A stretch of DNA of 64,000 nt from Luminiphilus sp051201685 (GTDB lineage: Bacteria; Pseudomonadota; Gammaproteobacteria; Pseudomonadales; Halieaceae). The DNA lies in contig NZ_CP179213.1 of assembly GCF_051201685.1 (NCBI RefSeq), forward strand, positions 2,294,001 through 2,358,000, written 5' to 3'. The translations under genes were made by a program, and so were the position numbers. The notes beneath the pieces are model-generated. The model was not told the origin of the DNA. It saw nothing but the letters and a program-made list of their open reading frames with translations, and searched no databases. Of this stretch, positions 1 through 9,919 are shown piece after piece. Each line of letters begins with the position of its first letter. The stretch's first letter is position 1.

Positions 1-2050
1 TAGCCGCTTCAGCGAATTGATTGCCGGTGTAGGCAAATAACGCACGCCCGTAGCCTTCAAAACCACCAAAGTCCACACGATATTCCGTGTTCACGCTAGC
101 TGTCCACTCGGGCACCCTGCCAAGCTGGTTGCCACTCTCATCACACTGGGCTACGGCTTGGCCCGGAGGAAAAATTGGCACGCCGTTGTCATCGAACTCA
201 TTGCAGGGCAGCGAAGTTCCACTTGCGTATTCACCTTCGGTGTAGCTGAGAGAGCCGCCCAGATACCAGTTGGCGCTAAGGTTTGCCGACAACTCTAATT
301 CGGCACCCCAAACCTCGGCATCACCGTTAACGGTGATGCCACTGCGGTCAATACTCCCGTCCGGATTGATAATATTGAGTGCATTCTGACGAGAAATGTA
401 GTCATCAAAATTATGGGCGTAGAGAGCTCCGTTGATTCGAACCGCGCCATCAGCCAGGGTGCTCTTGAAACCCAGCTCGTAGGACATACTCTCTTCGGCG
501 CCGAACAACAGTACATCCTCAGGTAAGGCCGATCCCGTCACCGTTACTCCGCCAGGTCGCCACCCAGTGCTCACCACACCGTAAAAGTTGATATCGTCAC
601 TCAGCGTATACTCAAGTGCCAATTGACCGGTAAAGGAGTCGTCGTCATAGCGCCGGTTGTCATCTGAGATAACCTGCTCCAAGAGAAATCCCGGAGGCGC
701 AACGCTAATGCCGCTCGGGCCTGCGACCAAAGACATATCCCGACCTACCTGAATCTCCTGATAACGCAGACCCAGCTGCAAGGTCCACTTTTCACTTAAG
801 TAGAACTGGTTGTGGGTAAACAGGCCCCAGCGCTCTGACTCTGCAGGGAATAACAGCATGGTGCTGCCCCCCGCAAAGGGACTGAGGGGAATCTGAAGGT
901 TGTCCTGGCTGAAAAAGATATCCGAATCCTCATAGTAGAGGCCTACCATGTAGTCCCAGCGCTCACCTTCGTTGCTGGCGAAACGTAGCTCCTGAGAAAA
1001 GTCAGTTCGATCATCTACGGCTATTCGCTGTGCCACGTTACCCGGGTTCGAACTGCCCTGCGCCTGATCATATATCCTAACTGAGTCGGTCTCGTGATAG
1101 CCCGTCACCGATGTCAGCGTGTGGGAACCTAGGTCCCAGTTCATCACCAATGACGTGTTCAGATACTCCGATTGCGTGTTGTCGGATACACCATCGATCC
1201 CTACCCGCGCGTCACTGCGATCATAGGAGTTCAGGGACGGCAATAAGCCCTCTGGATCCAGTCTGGGATCCCCCGCAGGCACGCCACTAAGCACACCTAG
1301 ATCATCGAACTCGCGCTCTAGGTACTGCGCTGCAAAATCGATACTCAAACTGTCAGTGAGCAACCATCTCAGGCTAAAACGGCCCGCTGTCGTCTCAGTA
1401 GCGCTGGTCTCCCCAGTCAAGACATTGACAGTTTCGTCCATATCATTTTCGTCAAACACGCCGGCGAAGCGTAAAGCCAGTCGCCCCGGTATCAACGGCA
1501 GGCTCGCAGCCAGCTGGGTGTTGATGCCATCGTTGTCGGTCAGTGTTGCTCGCACCTCGCCTTCGACCTCGTCAAGATTAGGCTTAGCGGTATGAATATT
1601 GATAGCGCCAGCAGGGGAGGTTCGGCCGGCGAGCGTTCCTTGGGGTCCGCGCAACACCTCAATGCGCTGTATGTCGAACAACTGCTGGTAGACAGCGTTC
1701 GAATCGACAATCGTCTGGTTCCAGTAGGTGGCCACTGCTGCTTCGGCTGCGGAGTTCGGGTTGTAGTTGATACCGCGCAGTGTCATGCGCCCACTGCGGC
1801 CGGTGAAACTATCGATTTGCAGGCCTGCTGTCAGCGCCTCAAGGTCTAAAAAGCTAAACACATTAAAGTCTTTGAGCGTGTCTCCGTCTATCACGTTAAC
1901 CGTGGCCGGAACGTTCTGCACCGATTCAAGACGCTTCTGAGCTGTTACAACTATCTCTTCCAATTGGAGGCTTTGCGCAGCCACCGTGCTCCCATAAAAC
2001 GCAAGGATCACGACCCAAGCAAAGGGTGATACTTTAAATGAGTGACGCAT
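1..2050 (-). CDS. TonB-dependent receptor (3' part outside window)
   Basis: Outer-membrane TonB-dependent receptor, energised by TonB/ExbBD, importing an unidentified substrate. The frame stays open from the ATG at 2050 to the window edge (683 codons seen); the C-terminal end of the barrel is missing. Residues 1-25 form a signal peptide ending near VAAQ. A TonB box (EEIVVTAQKR) follows at about residues 31-40, then a plug domain with the typical RIEVLRGPQGTL motif and the GAINI stretch after it. The remainder has alternating aromatic strand sequences of a barrel, for example YELGFKS and the late PEWTASVNTEYRV segment. No siderophore-specific or sugar-specific feature is recognisable, so the substrate is unknown. 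It is divergent from two DUF3604 genes across a 462-bp gap, which suggests the receptor feeds that cluster; this is inference. Confidence 0.95.
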   Translation of the reverse strand, partial: MRHSFKVSPFAWVVILAFYGSTVAAQSLQLEEIVVTAQKRLESVQNVPATVNVIDGDTLKDFNVFSFLDLEALTAGLQIDSFTGRSGRMTLRGINYNPNSAAEAAVATYWNQTIVDSNAVYQQLFDIQRIEVLRGPQGTLAGRTSPAGAINIHTAKPNLDEVEGEVRATLTDNDGINTQLAASLPLIPGRLALRFAGVFDENDMDETVNVLTGETSATETTAGRFSLRWLLTDSLSIDFAAQYLEREFDDLGVLSGVPAGDPRLDPEGLLPSLNSYDRSDARVGIDGVSDNTQSEYLNTSLVMNWDLGSHTLTSVTGYHETDSVRIYDQAQGSSNPGNVAQRIAVDDRTDFSQELRFASNEGERWDYMVGLYYEDSDIFFSQDNLQIPLSPFAGGSTMLLFPAESERWGLFTHNQFYLSEKWTLQLGLRYQEIQVGRDMSLVAGPSGISVAPPGFLLEQVISDDNRRYDDDSFTGQLALEYTLSDDINFYGVVSTGWRPGGVTVTGSALPEDVLLFGAEESMSYELGFKSTLADGAVRINGALYAHNFDDYISRQNALNIINPDGSIDRSGITVNGDAEVWGAELELSANLSANWYLGGSLSYTEGEYASGTSLPCNEFDDNGVPIFPPGQAVAQCDESGNQLGRVPEWTASVNTEYRVDFGGFEGYGRALFAYTGNQFAEAA

Positions 2051-2512
2051 TATGAAACCTTCCCTATTTTTATGTGCCCGTGGTAAAGATACTGCCAGCC
2101 TAACTTTAAGCATCGCTCAGCCATCACTATGAATCATTTTCGGTCAACATTTTTACGGGTGCTGACGCTATGTCCTCGAAGAACCCTGAGGTCGATTAGG
2201 CCAAGGACGGCCCGGCGCCGCTGCCGAAAGATCCGCCACCAGACTGACATAGCCGCGATTTACACCGATAGTTACGGCGGCTTAGCACGCACAACTCTTG
2301 CCTCTACTATCTGTGGCATGCTGCTTTGAAGTTGAGTGAAAAAATGTCCGAAGATGATTCCTGCGCCACATGCCGACGGCACTATCTTGGGGGCGAGTTA
2401 ACAATGAGGCTGAACACATCAAAACGACCTTCAGCCCTAAAAAATCCATCAGAATAAATTGCCCAAGCAACCGAATTCAGCGACAAAGTAATGAGGATGG
2501 CACGAGAGCAAA
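2051..2512. other. Intergenic region between divergent TonB receptor and DUF3604 genes
   Basis: No convincing gene lies in these 462 bases; the short frames on both strands have no recognisable motif and no good ribosome binding site. It must contain the promoters of both divergent units, but I could not pick a convincing -35/-10 pair or operator by eye. Confidence 0.5.
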
Positions 2513-4555
2513 ATGCTAAAGAAAATTGCCGTAGTGATCACCATAGTATTACTCGCAAGTCTTGGCTTCATAACGGCTAAAGTTGTGATTCCATTACAAG
2601 CATCAGCCGAGAAAAATGGGCCCACCACCGCTGCTCGTGATTATGCCCTGCAAGACAACAACCGAGTTACGCTGCCACGAGCACAGAGCCACGCTTACCA
2701 ACCCTCCCCCAATCCCAATAAAAATTTATATTGGGGCGAACTACATATCCACACTCGTGAAAGTTTCGATGCCACGTTATTTGGTAATACGCTGAGCATC
2801 GAAGATGCCTACCGTTTCGCCATGGGGGAAACGCTGAAAACTGCAGGTGGCGAAGCAATGCAGCTGAGTCGCCCTTTAGACTTTGTGGCGATCACTGATC
2901 ATGCCGAAGGCTTTGGTACACGCACCCATTGCCAAGAGACTGGACTCTCTCTTTCTGAACGCGCGGCCTGCTGGCTGGCAAACGAACCCAACCCAATGAT
3001 CTTTAAGTTACTGGTTGATCGTGTCCGAGGCGCTGAAATTATCGGCGACCCTTCGAAGCCTGCTGGCGTATACCAACAAATCCAGCGTACCTCGCCAAAA
3101 CCAGGCGCGTTTCCTACTTGCAGATTTGGGCACGGAAGTCTTGAACGCTGTCAGAGAAATGCAAAAACTGATTGGGCTAAGTATATCGATCTGGCTAATC
3201 AATATAATGTTCCCGGGGAGCTCACTACACTGATTGGCTACGAATTTTCTCCGGGTCTGCCGGCTCAAGGCAAACACCATCGTAATATTATTTTTCGCAC
3301 CGAAACCGTGCCTGAGCGAGCAATTTCAAGCCTCGATGTTCCCAACGCCATCACGCTTTGGCAGGGGCTTGAGGCCACCTGCAGCGGAGATTGCAATTTC
3401 CTCACAATGCCCCACAACCCCAATAAGGCCTGGGGCCTAACCTACTCGCCCTACACTTGGGATGGACAGGCCTATACCAAGAATGACTGGCGGCTGCGTC
3501 AAAAATACGAACCACAGGTCGAAATATTTCAGGTAAAAGGAGCACAGGAATGTGCTCTAGGCGTTGGCGCCACTGATGAAGAATGCGCCTTCGAACAGGT
3601 ACTTGATCCATGCCAACCCGGAGAAACAACCGGCTGCGCTTTTAAAACGGGATTCGTTCGGCAAGGCCTTAAAGTCGGCTTGGAACTCGAACAGAGCCTA
3701 GGTTTTAATCCATTGCAAACGGGCTTTATTGCCGCTACCGACAGCCACAACTCAAACCCTGGTGATGTAGAAGAGTGGGATTTTCCCGGCGCAGTGGGCG
3801 CCGTCACATCTTCGGCAACACGGCGTTTACGCTACAACTCAGAGAGCGCCGACTACCAGTCGACGCTTAAATTTCATACATCCGGAGGGCTGGCGGCGGT
3901 GTGGGCCCCAGAAAATACTCGTGAAGCTGTTTTCGATGCCCTCGTCCGCCGTGAAACGTACGCAACATCGGGGCCCCGCATAGCCCTGCGCTTTTACGCT
4001 GGCTGGGATATTGATCCGAGTGTGACCTCAGATCCCAATGCTATTGAGTCACTTAGAGATCAAGGCGTGCCCATGGGCGGCGTACTTAAAACTGCGGCAA
4101 GTGAAGCAACTAATCAGAAAAACGTGTCTCCACAGTTTTATGTTTGGGCCACACAGGACCCCATGGATGCACCCTTACAAAGACTACAAATAATCAAGGG
4201 CTGGATCGACAAACAGGGAAAAACTCACGAACGCGTGGTAGATATAGCGTGCGCTGACGGCGCATCTGTTGATCCCTCCAACCAGCGCTGCCCAGATAAC
4301 AACGCAAGCGTTGATCTCAACAACTGTAGCTTTAACATCGACTCAGGTGCCAGTGAGTTGAAGACACTGTGGCAGGACCCCCACTACAACCCAGAGCAGA
4401 GCGCTTTTTACTATGTTCGTGCTCTGATGAACCCAACCTGCAGGTGGTCTACCTATGATGCTATTCGCCTCAATCAGCCACCCAGTCCACACGTTCCCAG
4501 CACGATTCAGGAGCGTGCATGGAGCAGCCCTATTTGGATAAGCTCGAATGACTAA
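2513..4555 (+). CDS. DUF3604 protein, cysteine-rich paralogue
   Basis: Exported protein of the DUF3604 family, whose fold is related to PHP-type metal-dependent phosphoesterases; the substrate is unknown. The first 32 residues form a signal peptide or N-terminal anchor. Likely metal ligands are visible: ELHIHT (H78, H80), AITDHAE (D129, H130), MPHNPN (H301) and ATDSHNSN (D410, H412). The middle of the protein is rich in cysteines (C140, C153, C203, C213, C290, C294, C347, C358, C367, C375), fitting a disulfide-bonded periplasmic enzyme. The C-terminal part holds the DVACADG / CPDNNA / QERAWSSPIW signature shared with the next gene. At 680 aa it has the length expected for the family. It is the first gene after the divergent TonB receptor and is followed by its paralogue 66 bp downstream, so the two are probably co-transcribed. 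Confidence 0.9.
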   Translation: MLKKIAVVITIVLLASLGFITAKVVIPLQASAEKNGPTTAARDYALQDNNRVTLPRAQSHAYQPSPNPNKNLYWGELHIHTRESFDATLFGNTLSIEDAYRFAMGETLKTAGGEAMQLSRPLDFVAITDHAEGFGTRTHCQETGLSLSERAACWLANEPNPMIFKLLVDRVRGAEIIGDPSKPAGVYQQIQRTSPKPGAFPTCRFGHGSLERCQRNAKTDWAKYIDLANQYNVPGELTTLIGYEFSPGLPAQGKHHRNIIFRTETVPERAISSLDVPNAITLWQGLEATCSGDCNFLTMPHNPNKAWGLTYSPYTWDGQAYTKNDWRLRQKYEPQVEIFQVKGAQECALGVGATDEECAFEQVLDPCQPGETTGCAFKTGFVRQGLKVGLELEQSLGFNPLQTGFIAATDSHNSNPGDVEEWDFPGAVGAVTSSATRRLRYNSESADYQSTLKFHTSGGLAAVWAPENTREAVFDALVRRETYATSGPRIALRFYAGWDIDPSVTSDPNAIESLRDQGVPMGGVLKTAASEATNQKNVSPQFYVWATQDPMDAPLQRLQIIKGWIDKQGKTHERVVDIACADGASVDPSNQRCPDNNASVDLNNCSFNIDSGASELKTLWQDPHYNPEQSAFYYVRALMNPTCRWSTYDAIRLNQPPSPHVPSTIQERAWSSPIWISSND

Positions 4556-4621
4556 TCGTAAAAACGGCACACATTGCTGATGCGACTCTGCACCTTCACC
4601 AGCGATAAGGAGCATAAGTCT

Positions 4622-6664
4622 ATGTTGATGCGTCTAGCATTCCTTATGGTCATCATGCTTTCCGTTGCTTGCTCTGGAGATAGCCTCGAAGCCGAAAAGC
4701 GCACAGCTGCACAACAACACTACCGGACAACTAACACGGTCATACCCGGTAATAATCAAATTATATCGTTCTCTGAACCTGCATACACTAAGGCAGAGCG
4801 CCCAAAACCCAACCTCGACCGCAACGCGTTTTTTGGCGACTTACATGTGCATACAGCTCTGTCATTTGATGCCTCGGCATTTGGCACGACGGCCTCTCCG
4901 TCTGATGCTTATCGCTATGCTCAAGGTGAAGCAATTACACACCCCAGTGGCTTCGAGGTACAACTAACCCAACCTCTAGATTTCTATGCCGTGACAGATC
5001 ATGGAGTCTTATTGGGTCTCATTAACGAGGCTATCGATACTAACTCTGCGTTTTCACAATACGAGCTCGCTAAGCCTTATCATAATATCAACGAATCAAT
5101 CGACGGTGGTCTTCTAGATCTCGCCAAGAGAAGTAAAGCCTTTTACAATTTTGTCAGCGATGTTGTTGCCAACCTGCTAGATGGCACAATCGATGAAGAC
5201 TCTATCAATAGCGCTAGTAAATCTGCCTGGCAGCAAACGATCGAAGCCACCAACGCCGCCTACAAACCGGGGGTATTTACCACCTTTGCAGCCTACGAAT
5301 TCACGTCATCGACTCAAGCGCGAGAAGCACTTCATCGCAATGTCATCTTCCGATCAACACAACGCCTACCCGCACAACCGTTCTCCCGCTTCAACAGCAT
5401 TAACCCCGAAGGCTTGTGGGACTGGATGGATCAGTTACGTCAGCAAGACGTGGAAAGCCTAGCCATACCTCATAACAGCAACGGCTCCAATGGCGCGATG
5501 TTTGCCTTTACCGACTGGGCTGGCCGGCCCATTGATGTCGATTACGCAGCGAAGCGGCTGCGTAACGAGCCACTCGTAGAAATCACTCAAGTCAAAGGAA
5601 CTTCAGAAACCCATCCCCTCCTATCGCAAAACGACGAATGGGCCAATTTCGAAATTTTCCCTCTTCGCACGTCTACTCGTCTTCCCAGTAACCCGCAAGG
5701 TAGTTATGTACGTAATGCTTGGCAGCGCGGGCTGAGTCTGACCACTCGTGACTCGGGAAACCCCTATAAGTTTGGAGTTATTGGCTCTAGCGATACGCAT
5801 ACCGGCGCGGCCTCGCTGGAGGAAAACAACTATTTTGGGAAAATTGGTGCTTTCGATAGCACACCCGAAAAAAGGGGTTCGATACCCGCAAGTTTTCTGT
5901 ATGGCACGTTAGTCAAACTAGCGGCGTCCGAAATGGTTGAAGAAGTCGATGGCCAAAATTATCTCGATTTTTCCGGTTACAAATATTGGGGGGCCTCTGG
6001 AATTGCGGGCGTTTGGGCAGAGGCCAATACTCGTGAAGCGATATACGACGCATTGCGTCGTAAAGAAACCTTTGCCACCAGCGGCACTCGCATCAAACTG
6101 CGCTTTTTTTCCGGTTACCATTTCGCAGAGGATCAGCTAGATGAGACGGACCTGATCAAAGAGGCGTACCGCTCAGGTGCCACAATGGGGGCTACCTTGC
6201 AGGCTCAAGGTAAGCGCCAGCCCTCATTTCTAACCTGGGCCATAGCCGACCCAAATACTGCACCTCTGCAGCGCCTTCAGATAGTAAAAGGATGGTTAAC
6301 AAACGGCGAGCACCAAGAAAAGGTTTACGATGTCGCTTGCTCAAACAACCTTCAGGTAAATCAGGATACCCACCGCTGCCCAGACAATAATGCGCGGGTC
6401 AATCTAGGTGACTGCTCTACCACCGCCAACGTGGGCGCAGCAGAATTAAAAGTACTGTGGCAAGACCCCGACTTTGTTCCAGAACAAGAAGCCTTCTATT
6501 ATGCGCGGGCACTTGAAAACCCGGTGTGCCGATGGTCCACTTGGGACGCGATTCGCAGCGGCAAATTGCCTCGCGGAGACTTGCCCGCAACGATACAGGA
6601 GCGCGCCTGGTCCTCGCCCATATGGTATAGCGCGCTCGATGACAATGACAATTTTGTAGAATAG
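4622..6664 (+). CDS. DUF3604 lipoprotein, second paralogue
   Basis: Second DUF3604 protein of 680 aa. The ATG at 4622 is preferred over an upstream ATG at 4574 because AAGGAG lies at 4607-4612 with ideal spacing, and because it gives a lipoprotein signal ending in LSVAC (C17). The protein would therefore be membrane-anchored in the periplasm. Metal-ligand motifs match the upstream paralogue: DLHVHT, AVTDHG, IPHNSN and SSDTHT. The C-terminal third is nearly parallel to the neighbour (CPDNNARVNLGDC, QERAWSSPIW). The internal cysteine segments of the first copy are absent: where that copy has several cysteines near residues 347-375, this one has none. A tandem duplication followed by divergence is likely. 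The downstream monooxygenase gene begins 6 bp after the stop, indicating one operon. Confidence 0.9.
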   Translation: MLMRLAFLMVIMLSVACSGDSLEAEKRTAAQQHYRTTNTVIPGNNQIISFSEPAYTKAERPKPNLDRNAFFGDLHVHTALSFDASAFGTTASPSDAYRYAQGEAITHPSGFEVQLTQPLDFYAVTDHGVLLGLINEAIDTNSAFSQYELAKPYHNINESIDGGLLDLAKRSKAFYNFVSDVVANLLDGTIDEDSINSASKSAWQQTIEATNAAYKPGVFTTFAAYEFTSSTQAREALHRNVIFRSTQRLPAQPFSRFNSINPEGLWDWMDQLRQQDVESLAIPHNSNGSNGAMFAFTDWAGRPIDVDYAAKRLRNEPLVEITQVKGTSETHPLLSQNDEWANFEIFPLRTSTRLPSNPQGSYVRNAWQRGLSLTTRDSGNPYKFGVIGSSDTHTGAASLEENNYFGKIGAFDSTPEKRGSIPASFLYGTLVKLAASEMVEEVDGQNYLDFSGYKYWGASGIAGVWAEANTREAIYDALRRKETFATSGTRIKLRFFSGYHFAEDQLDETDLIKEAYRSGATMGATLQAQGKRQPSFLTWAIADPNTAPLQRLQIVKGWLTNGEHQEKVYDVACSNNLQVNQDTHRCPDNNARVNLGDCSTTANVGAAELKVLWQDPDFVPEQEAFYYARALENPVCRWSTWDAIRSGKLPRGDLPATIQERAWSSPIWYSALDDNDNFVE

Positions 6665-6670
6665 GAAACT

Positions 6671-8125
6671 ATGCCTAAAGAACTCGAGTCGGTCGATGTC
6701 CTCATTATAGGGGCCGGACTCTCCGGCATTGGTGGAGCCTGCCAGCTGCGCCGCAACTGCCCGGAGCGCAGCTTTATGATTTTCGAATCTCGTGCTGCCA
6801 GCGGCGGAACTTGGGACTTATTTCGTTATCCCGGCATTCGATCAGACAGTGACATGTATACCTTTAGCTATGGCTTCAAGCCCTGGCGCGACCCATCGGC
6901 TATTGCAGATGGTGCCAAAATTCTTAATTACATCCGTGAAACGGCAGCAGAATATGATGTAGAACGTCATATCGAATTTCATCGCAAAGTCGTTTCAGCG
7001 CGCTGGTCGTCTACCGAAAAACGGTGGACCGTTACGGCTGAGTGTAGCGATACCGGCGAGAGCGTCACTGTTAGCTGCCAGTTCATTTTTAGTTGCAGTG
7101 GCTATTACGACTATGCACAGGGCTACACCCCCGAATTTGTCGGCCTCAACGATTTTTCAGGAACCGTCGTGCACCCCCAACAATGGCCTGAAGATCTTGA
7201 TTACAAGGGCAAGCGGGTTGTGGTGATTGGCAGCGGTGCTACCGCCGTAACACTTGTCCCCACCATGGCCAAAGACACAGCTAGCATGGTCATGCTGCAA
7301 CGCTCGCCCACCTATATTGCCGACGTACCCCTAGAGGACCCCACGGCGTTGAAGCTGCGTAAATGGCTGCCTGTGGCCTGGGCATCTCGCTTAACCCGCT
7401 GGAAAAAGGTGTTGTTTCAAATTTATATTTATCAATTGTCCCGAAAACGCCCCAAGCAGTTGCGGCATTTTTTGCTGAGCGAGGTGCGTAAACAGTTGGG
7501 ACCAGATTATGACGTTGCCACTCACTTCACCCCAAACTACAACCCTTGGGATCAACGCCTCTGCGCAGTCCCCAATGGCGATATGTTTACCGCTATTCGC
7601 GAAAAACGCGCTGAAGTCGTTACCGATCATGTTGATGAATTCAACGCAACAGGAATCCAGCTTAAGTCGGGCAAGCAGCTAAATGCCGACATTATTATTA
7701 TGGCGACGGGGCTCAATTTGAAATTTGCAGGTGGTGTGGATTACAGCATTGATGATCAAAAGCTCGACTTCACCGATCGCTTTATTTTCCGCGGCATGAT
7801 GTTTTCGGATCTCCCCAATATGGCGTTTACCGTGGGTTACACCAACTCGTCTTGGACACTCAAAGCCGACCTCACCGCCAGCTACGTTTGCCGTCTACTG
7901 AATAAAATGGCGAAGGGCGGATACTCCACGGTTACCCCGCGCATGATAGGCACTATTGACGAAGAACCTCTGCTCGACTTTGACGCAGGCTATGTATTAC
8001 GAGCCCGAGACCAGTTCCCGAAACAAGGCAATCGACTGCCTTGGAAAAACTACCAAAATTACATCAAAGACTTTATTACCCTGCGCCTTGGGGGAATCAA
8101 AGACAAAGAGCTCGAATTTCGATAG
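6671..8125 (+). CDS. FAD-dependent monooxygenase, Baeyer-Villiger type
   Basis: Flavoprotein monooxygenase of 484 aa, probably using NADPH and O2 to insert oxygen into a ketone or a similar substrate. The FAD-binding GAGLSG motif is at residues 14-19, followed by an ESRAASGGTW segment. The Baeyer-Villiger fingerprint FxGxxxHxxxWP is complete (F162, G164, H168, W172, P173). A second Rossmann motif, GSGATA, lies at 187-192 and an ATG-type motif (MATGL) follows later. The length and motif set resemble EthA/HapE-like enzymes, but the substrate cannot be read from sequence. The gene starts 6 bp after the second DUF3604 gene, so it probably works on a related compound. A flavin-containing N-monooxygenase is a less likely alternative. 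Confidence 0.92.
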   Translation: MPKELESVDVLIIGAGLSGIGGACQLRRNCPERSFMIFESRAASGGTWDLFRYPGIRSDSDMYTFSYGFKPWRDPSAIADGAKILNYIRETAAEYDVERHIEFHRKVVSARWSSTEKRWTVTAECSDTGESVTVSCQFIFSCSGYYDYAQGYTPEFVGLNDFSGTVVHPQQWPEDLDYKGKRVVVIGSGATAVTLVPTMAKDTASMVMLQRSPTYIADVPLEDPTALKLRKWLPVAWASRLTRWKKVLFQIYIYQLSRKRPKQLRHFLLSEVRKQLGPDYDVATHFTPNYNPWDQRLCAVPNGDMFTAIREKRAEVVTDHVDEFNATGIQLKSGKQLNADIIIMATGLNLKFAGGVDYSIDDQKLDFTDRFIFRGMMFSDLPNMAFTVGYTNSSWTLKADLTASYVCRLLNKMAKGGYSTVTPRMIGTIDEEPLLDFDAGYVLRARDQFPKQGNRLPWKNYQNYIKDFITLRLGGIKDKELEFR

Positions 8126-8409
8126 CCGCACGAGCCCACCACCTCATACGTTACGGAATTTCGAGCGCGCACAATAAGGTGGAAAATAGCAGCTGCTAAG
8201 TTATGAATTTAAAGTAGCCCTAGGCTATCTGAGCCCCGGAGTTGTTATGTGTGTGTGCGACGAGGGCTTTGGTATAAACATTGAGCCAGAGTTGCGCACA
8301 CGGCAACCTTTCAGCACAATGTATGTCTAAATGTATGGAGCGCTTGCTACAATTAAAACCCTTGGGTCGCTAGGACAGTGATTTACCAACTAATTTGGGG
8401 TGCTTACGC

Positions 8410-9450
8410 ATGAAAAAACTGGGACTCGTAATCTTTGGCTTGTTAATACTTTTTTTTGCGGGCCGAGGGCTACTTAATATCGCCTTTGTGCAAGACACCT
8501 TGCTCGAACGTGCCACTGCAGTGATCGCCAAAGATGCGGCCCAAGCGCTAGAAGAGCCAAAAAGCTTGAGAGTCTATGTTTGCGGTAGCGCATCGCCCTT
8601 AGGCATGGGGCAGGCTCAAGCTTGCATTGCAGTCCTAACACCCGAGCACTTTTATCTTATCGATTCTGGCGTGGGTTCAACAGATAACATTAACCTTTTA
8701 AGGCTGCCTACAGCACGACTAGACGGCCTATTACTCACGCATTTTCACTCTGACCATATTGCCGAAATTTATGAAGTAAATTTAAATTCTTGGGTTAATG
8801 GCAGGCCGGCTCCACTTAAGGTGTGGGGACCACGTGGCGTCGATGAAGTCGTCAGTGCGGTGAATGCAGGCTACCGCCAAGATCGCATCTATCGGGTAGG
8901 ACATCACGGCGAGGCCCTACTGCCACCCGCACTCGGTGTTTTAACCCATGAAACCATTGAGCCCGGGGTAATCCTTGAAGACGGTGAACTCAAGATTACG
9001 GCCTATGTGGGGGAGCACCCACCCATTGAACCAGCGGTGGGATATCGCATTGACTACCGTGGGCGCAGTGTTGTGATTTCTGGGGACAGCAATGTCAATG
9101 GCAACACCCGAAAAATCGCGGACGGAGCCGATCTATTACTCCATGACGCCTTATCACTGCCTATCCTTACTGCACTTTCAAGCGCCTTAGAGACAGCGGG
9201 TCAAACGCGGCAATCCACTATTGTCACCGATGTTATGGACTACCATGCTTCAACGGCGGCGTTGGTTGACCTCGGAGAGCAATCAAACGTCGCCATGATC
9301 GCCTACTATCATCTAGTGCCGGTTCCGCCCAATGCCATAACAAAGACGATCTTTATGCGCGGGGCTCCTGACAACTTCGTTCTTACCGAAGACCTTATGT
9401 GGTTTGAGTTACCTATCGGTAATGACGAAATTGTTGTGCATCGCCCCTGA
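8410..9450 (+). CDS. Membrane-anchored metallo-beta-lactamase-fold hydrolase
   Basis: MBL-fold metal-dependent hydrolase of 346 aa. The ATG at 8410 is chosen over a TTG at 8395 because it gives a clean start, MKK plus a hydrophobic segment (residues 4-24), acting as uncleaved anchor or signal. The zinc-binding motif THFHSDH is at 110-116 (H111, H113, D115, H116). Later ligands are probably the His of GEHPP, the Asp of VVISGDS and the final YYHL histidine. The arrangement resembles the tRNase Z/arylsulfatase AtsA branch of the superfamily, but a substrate cannot be assigned. It is separated from the monooxygenase by 284 bp and may have its own promoter. Its location beside the DUF3604 cluster suggests, without proof, a role in hydrolysing an ester or lactone product. 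Confidence 0.88.
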   Translation: MKKLGLVIFGLLILFFAGRGLLNIAFVQDTLLERATAVIAKDAAQALEEPKSLRVYVCGSASPLGMGQAQACIAVLTPEHFYLIDSGVGSTDNINLLRLPTARLDGLLLTHFHSDHIAEIYEVNLNSWVNGRPAPLKVWGPRGVDEVVSAVNAGYRQDRIYRVGHHGEALLPPALGVLTHETIEPGVILEDGELKITAYVGEHPPIEPAVGYRIDYRGRSVVISGDSNVNGNTRKIADGADLLLHDALSLPILTALSSALETAGQTRQSTIVTDVMDYHASTAALVDLGEQSNVAMIAYYHLVPVPPNAITKTIFMRGAPDNFVLTEDLMWFELPIGNDEIVVHRP

Positions 9451-9919
9451 CCACAACCTTTTTTCCATCGTATGGCTAGGAAGTAGAAGCTTCTGCCGTT
9501 TTTTTGCGGCAATCTACGGCGGTCTGATAATTAGGAATTTGATCGTTTTCTGGTCGAGGTATCCATTAGGCAACCAAACAATCTCTGCAGATCTGATGAA
9601 TCGGCTATGGGCGCTGGGCCTCATGAAGCCAATGCGCCTTTTCTCCAAATGTTTTTTTATTTTCTACTTGCTTCAGGCCGCAACCCTACTTGTTAAAGTT
9701 TTTCCCTAATAAAAACTCGTCAAATGATGACGGTTTCTTCAACCCTTACTTGTTTTCAGCTCAGTGTTTTTTGCCGTAATACAAAAAGAGTCGAGGCACC
9801 TTTTTTGTATTGATATTCGATCAAACAATTTGGTGTCACCGGAATTTTGAACTAGACTCAATCCAGCTTTAAACCCCTCAGCGTGAAAGTGACGCCGCCA
9901 ATATGAACCTCTGACCATT
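9451..9919. other. Intergenic region with a weak hairpin
   Basis: No supported gene in 469 bases. A frame covering part of this stretch would overlap the hydrolase gene out of register and shows no family signature. A short hairpin, CGTCA-AATGA-TGACG at 9718-9732 followed by GTTTCTTC, could be a weak terminator for the upstream gene. The 190 bases before the diguanylate cyclase presumably hold its promoter. Confidence 0.35.

Noticed and set aside
9404..9709. Plus-strand 101-codon frame overlapping the end of the MBL hydrolase gene
   Set aside because: It starts inside the hydrolase in another frame, has no ribosome binding site, no motif and odd composition.
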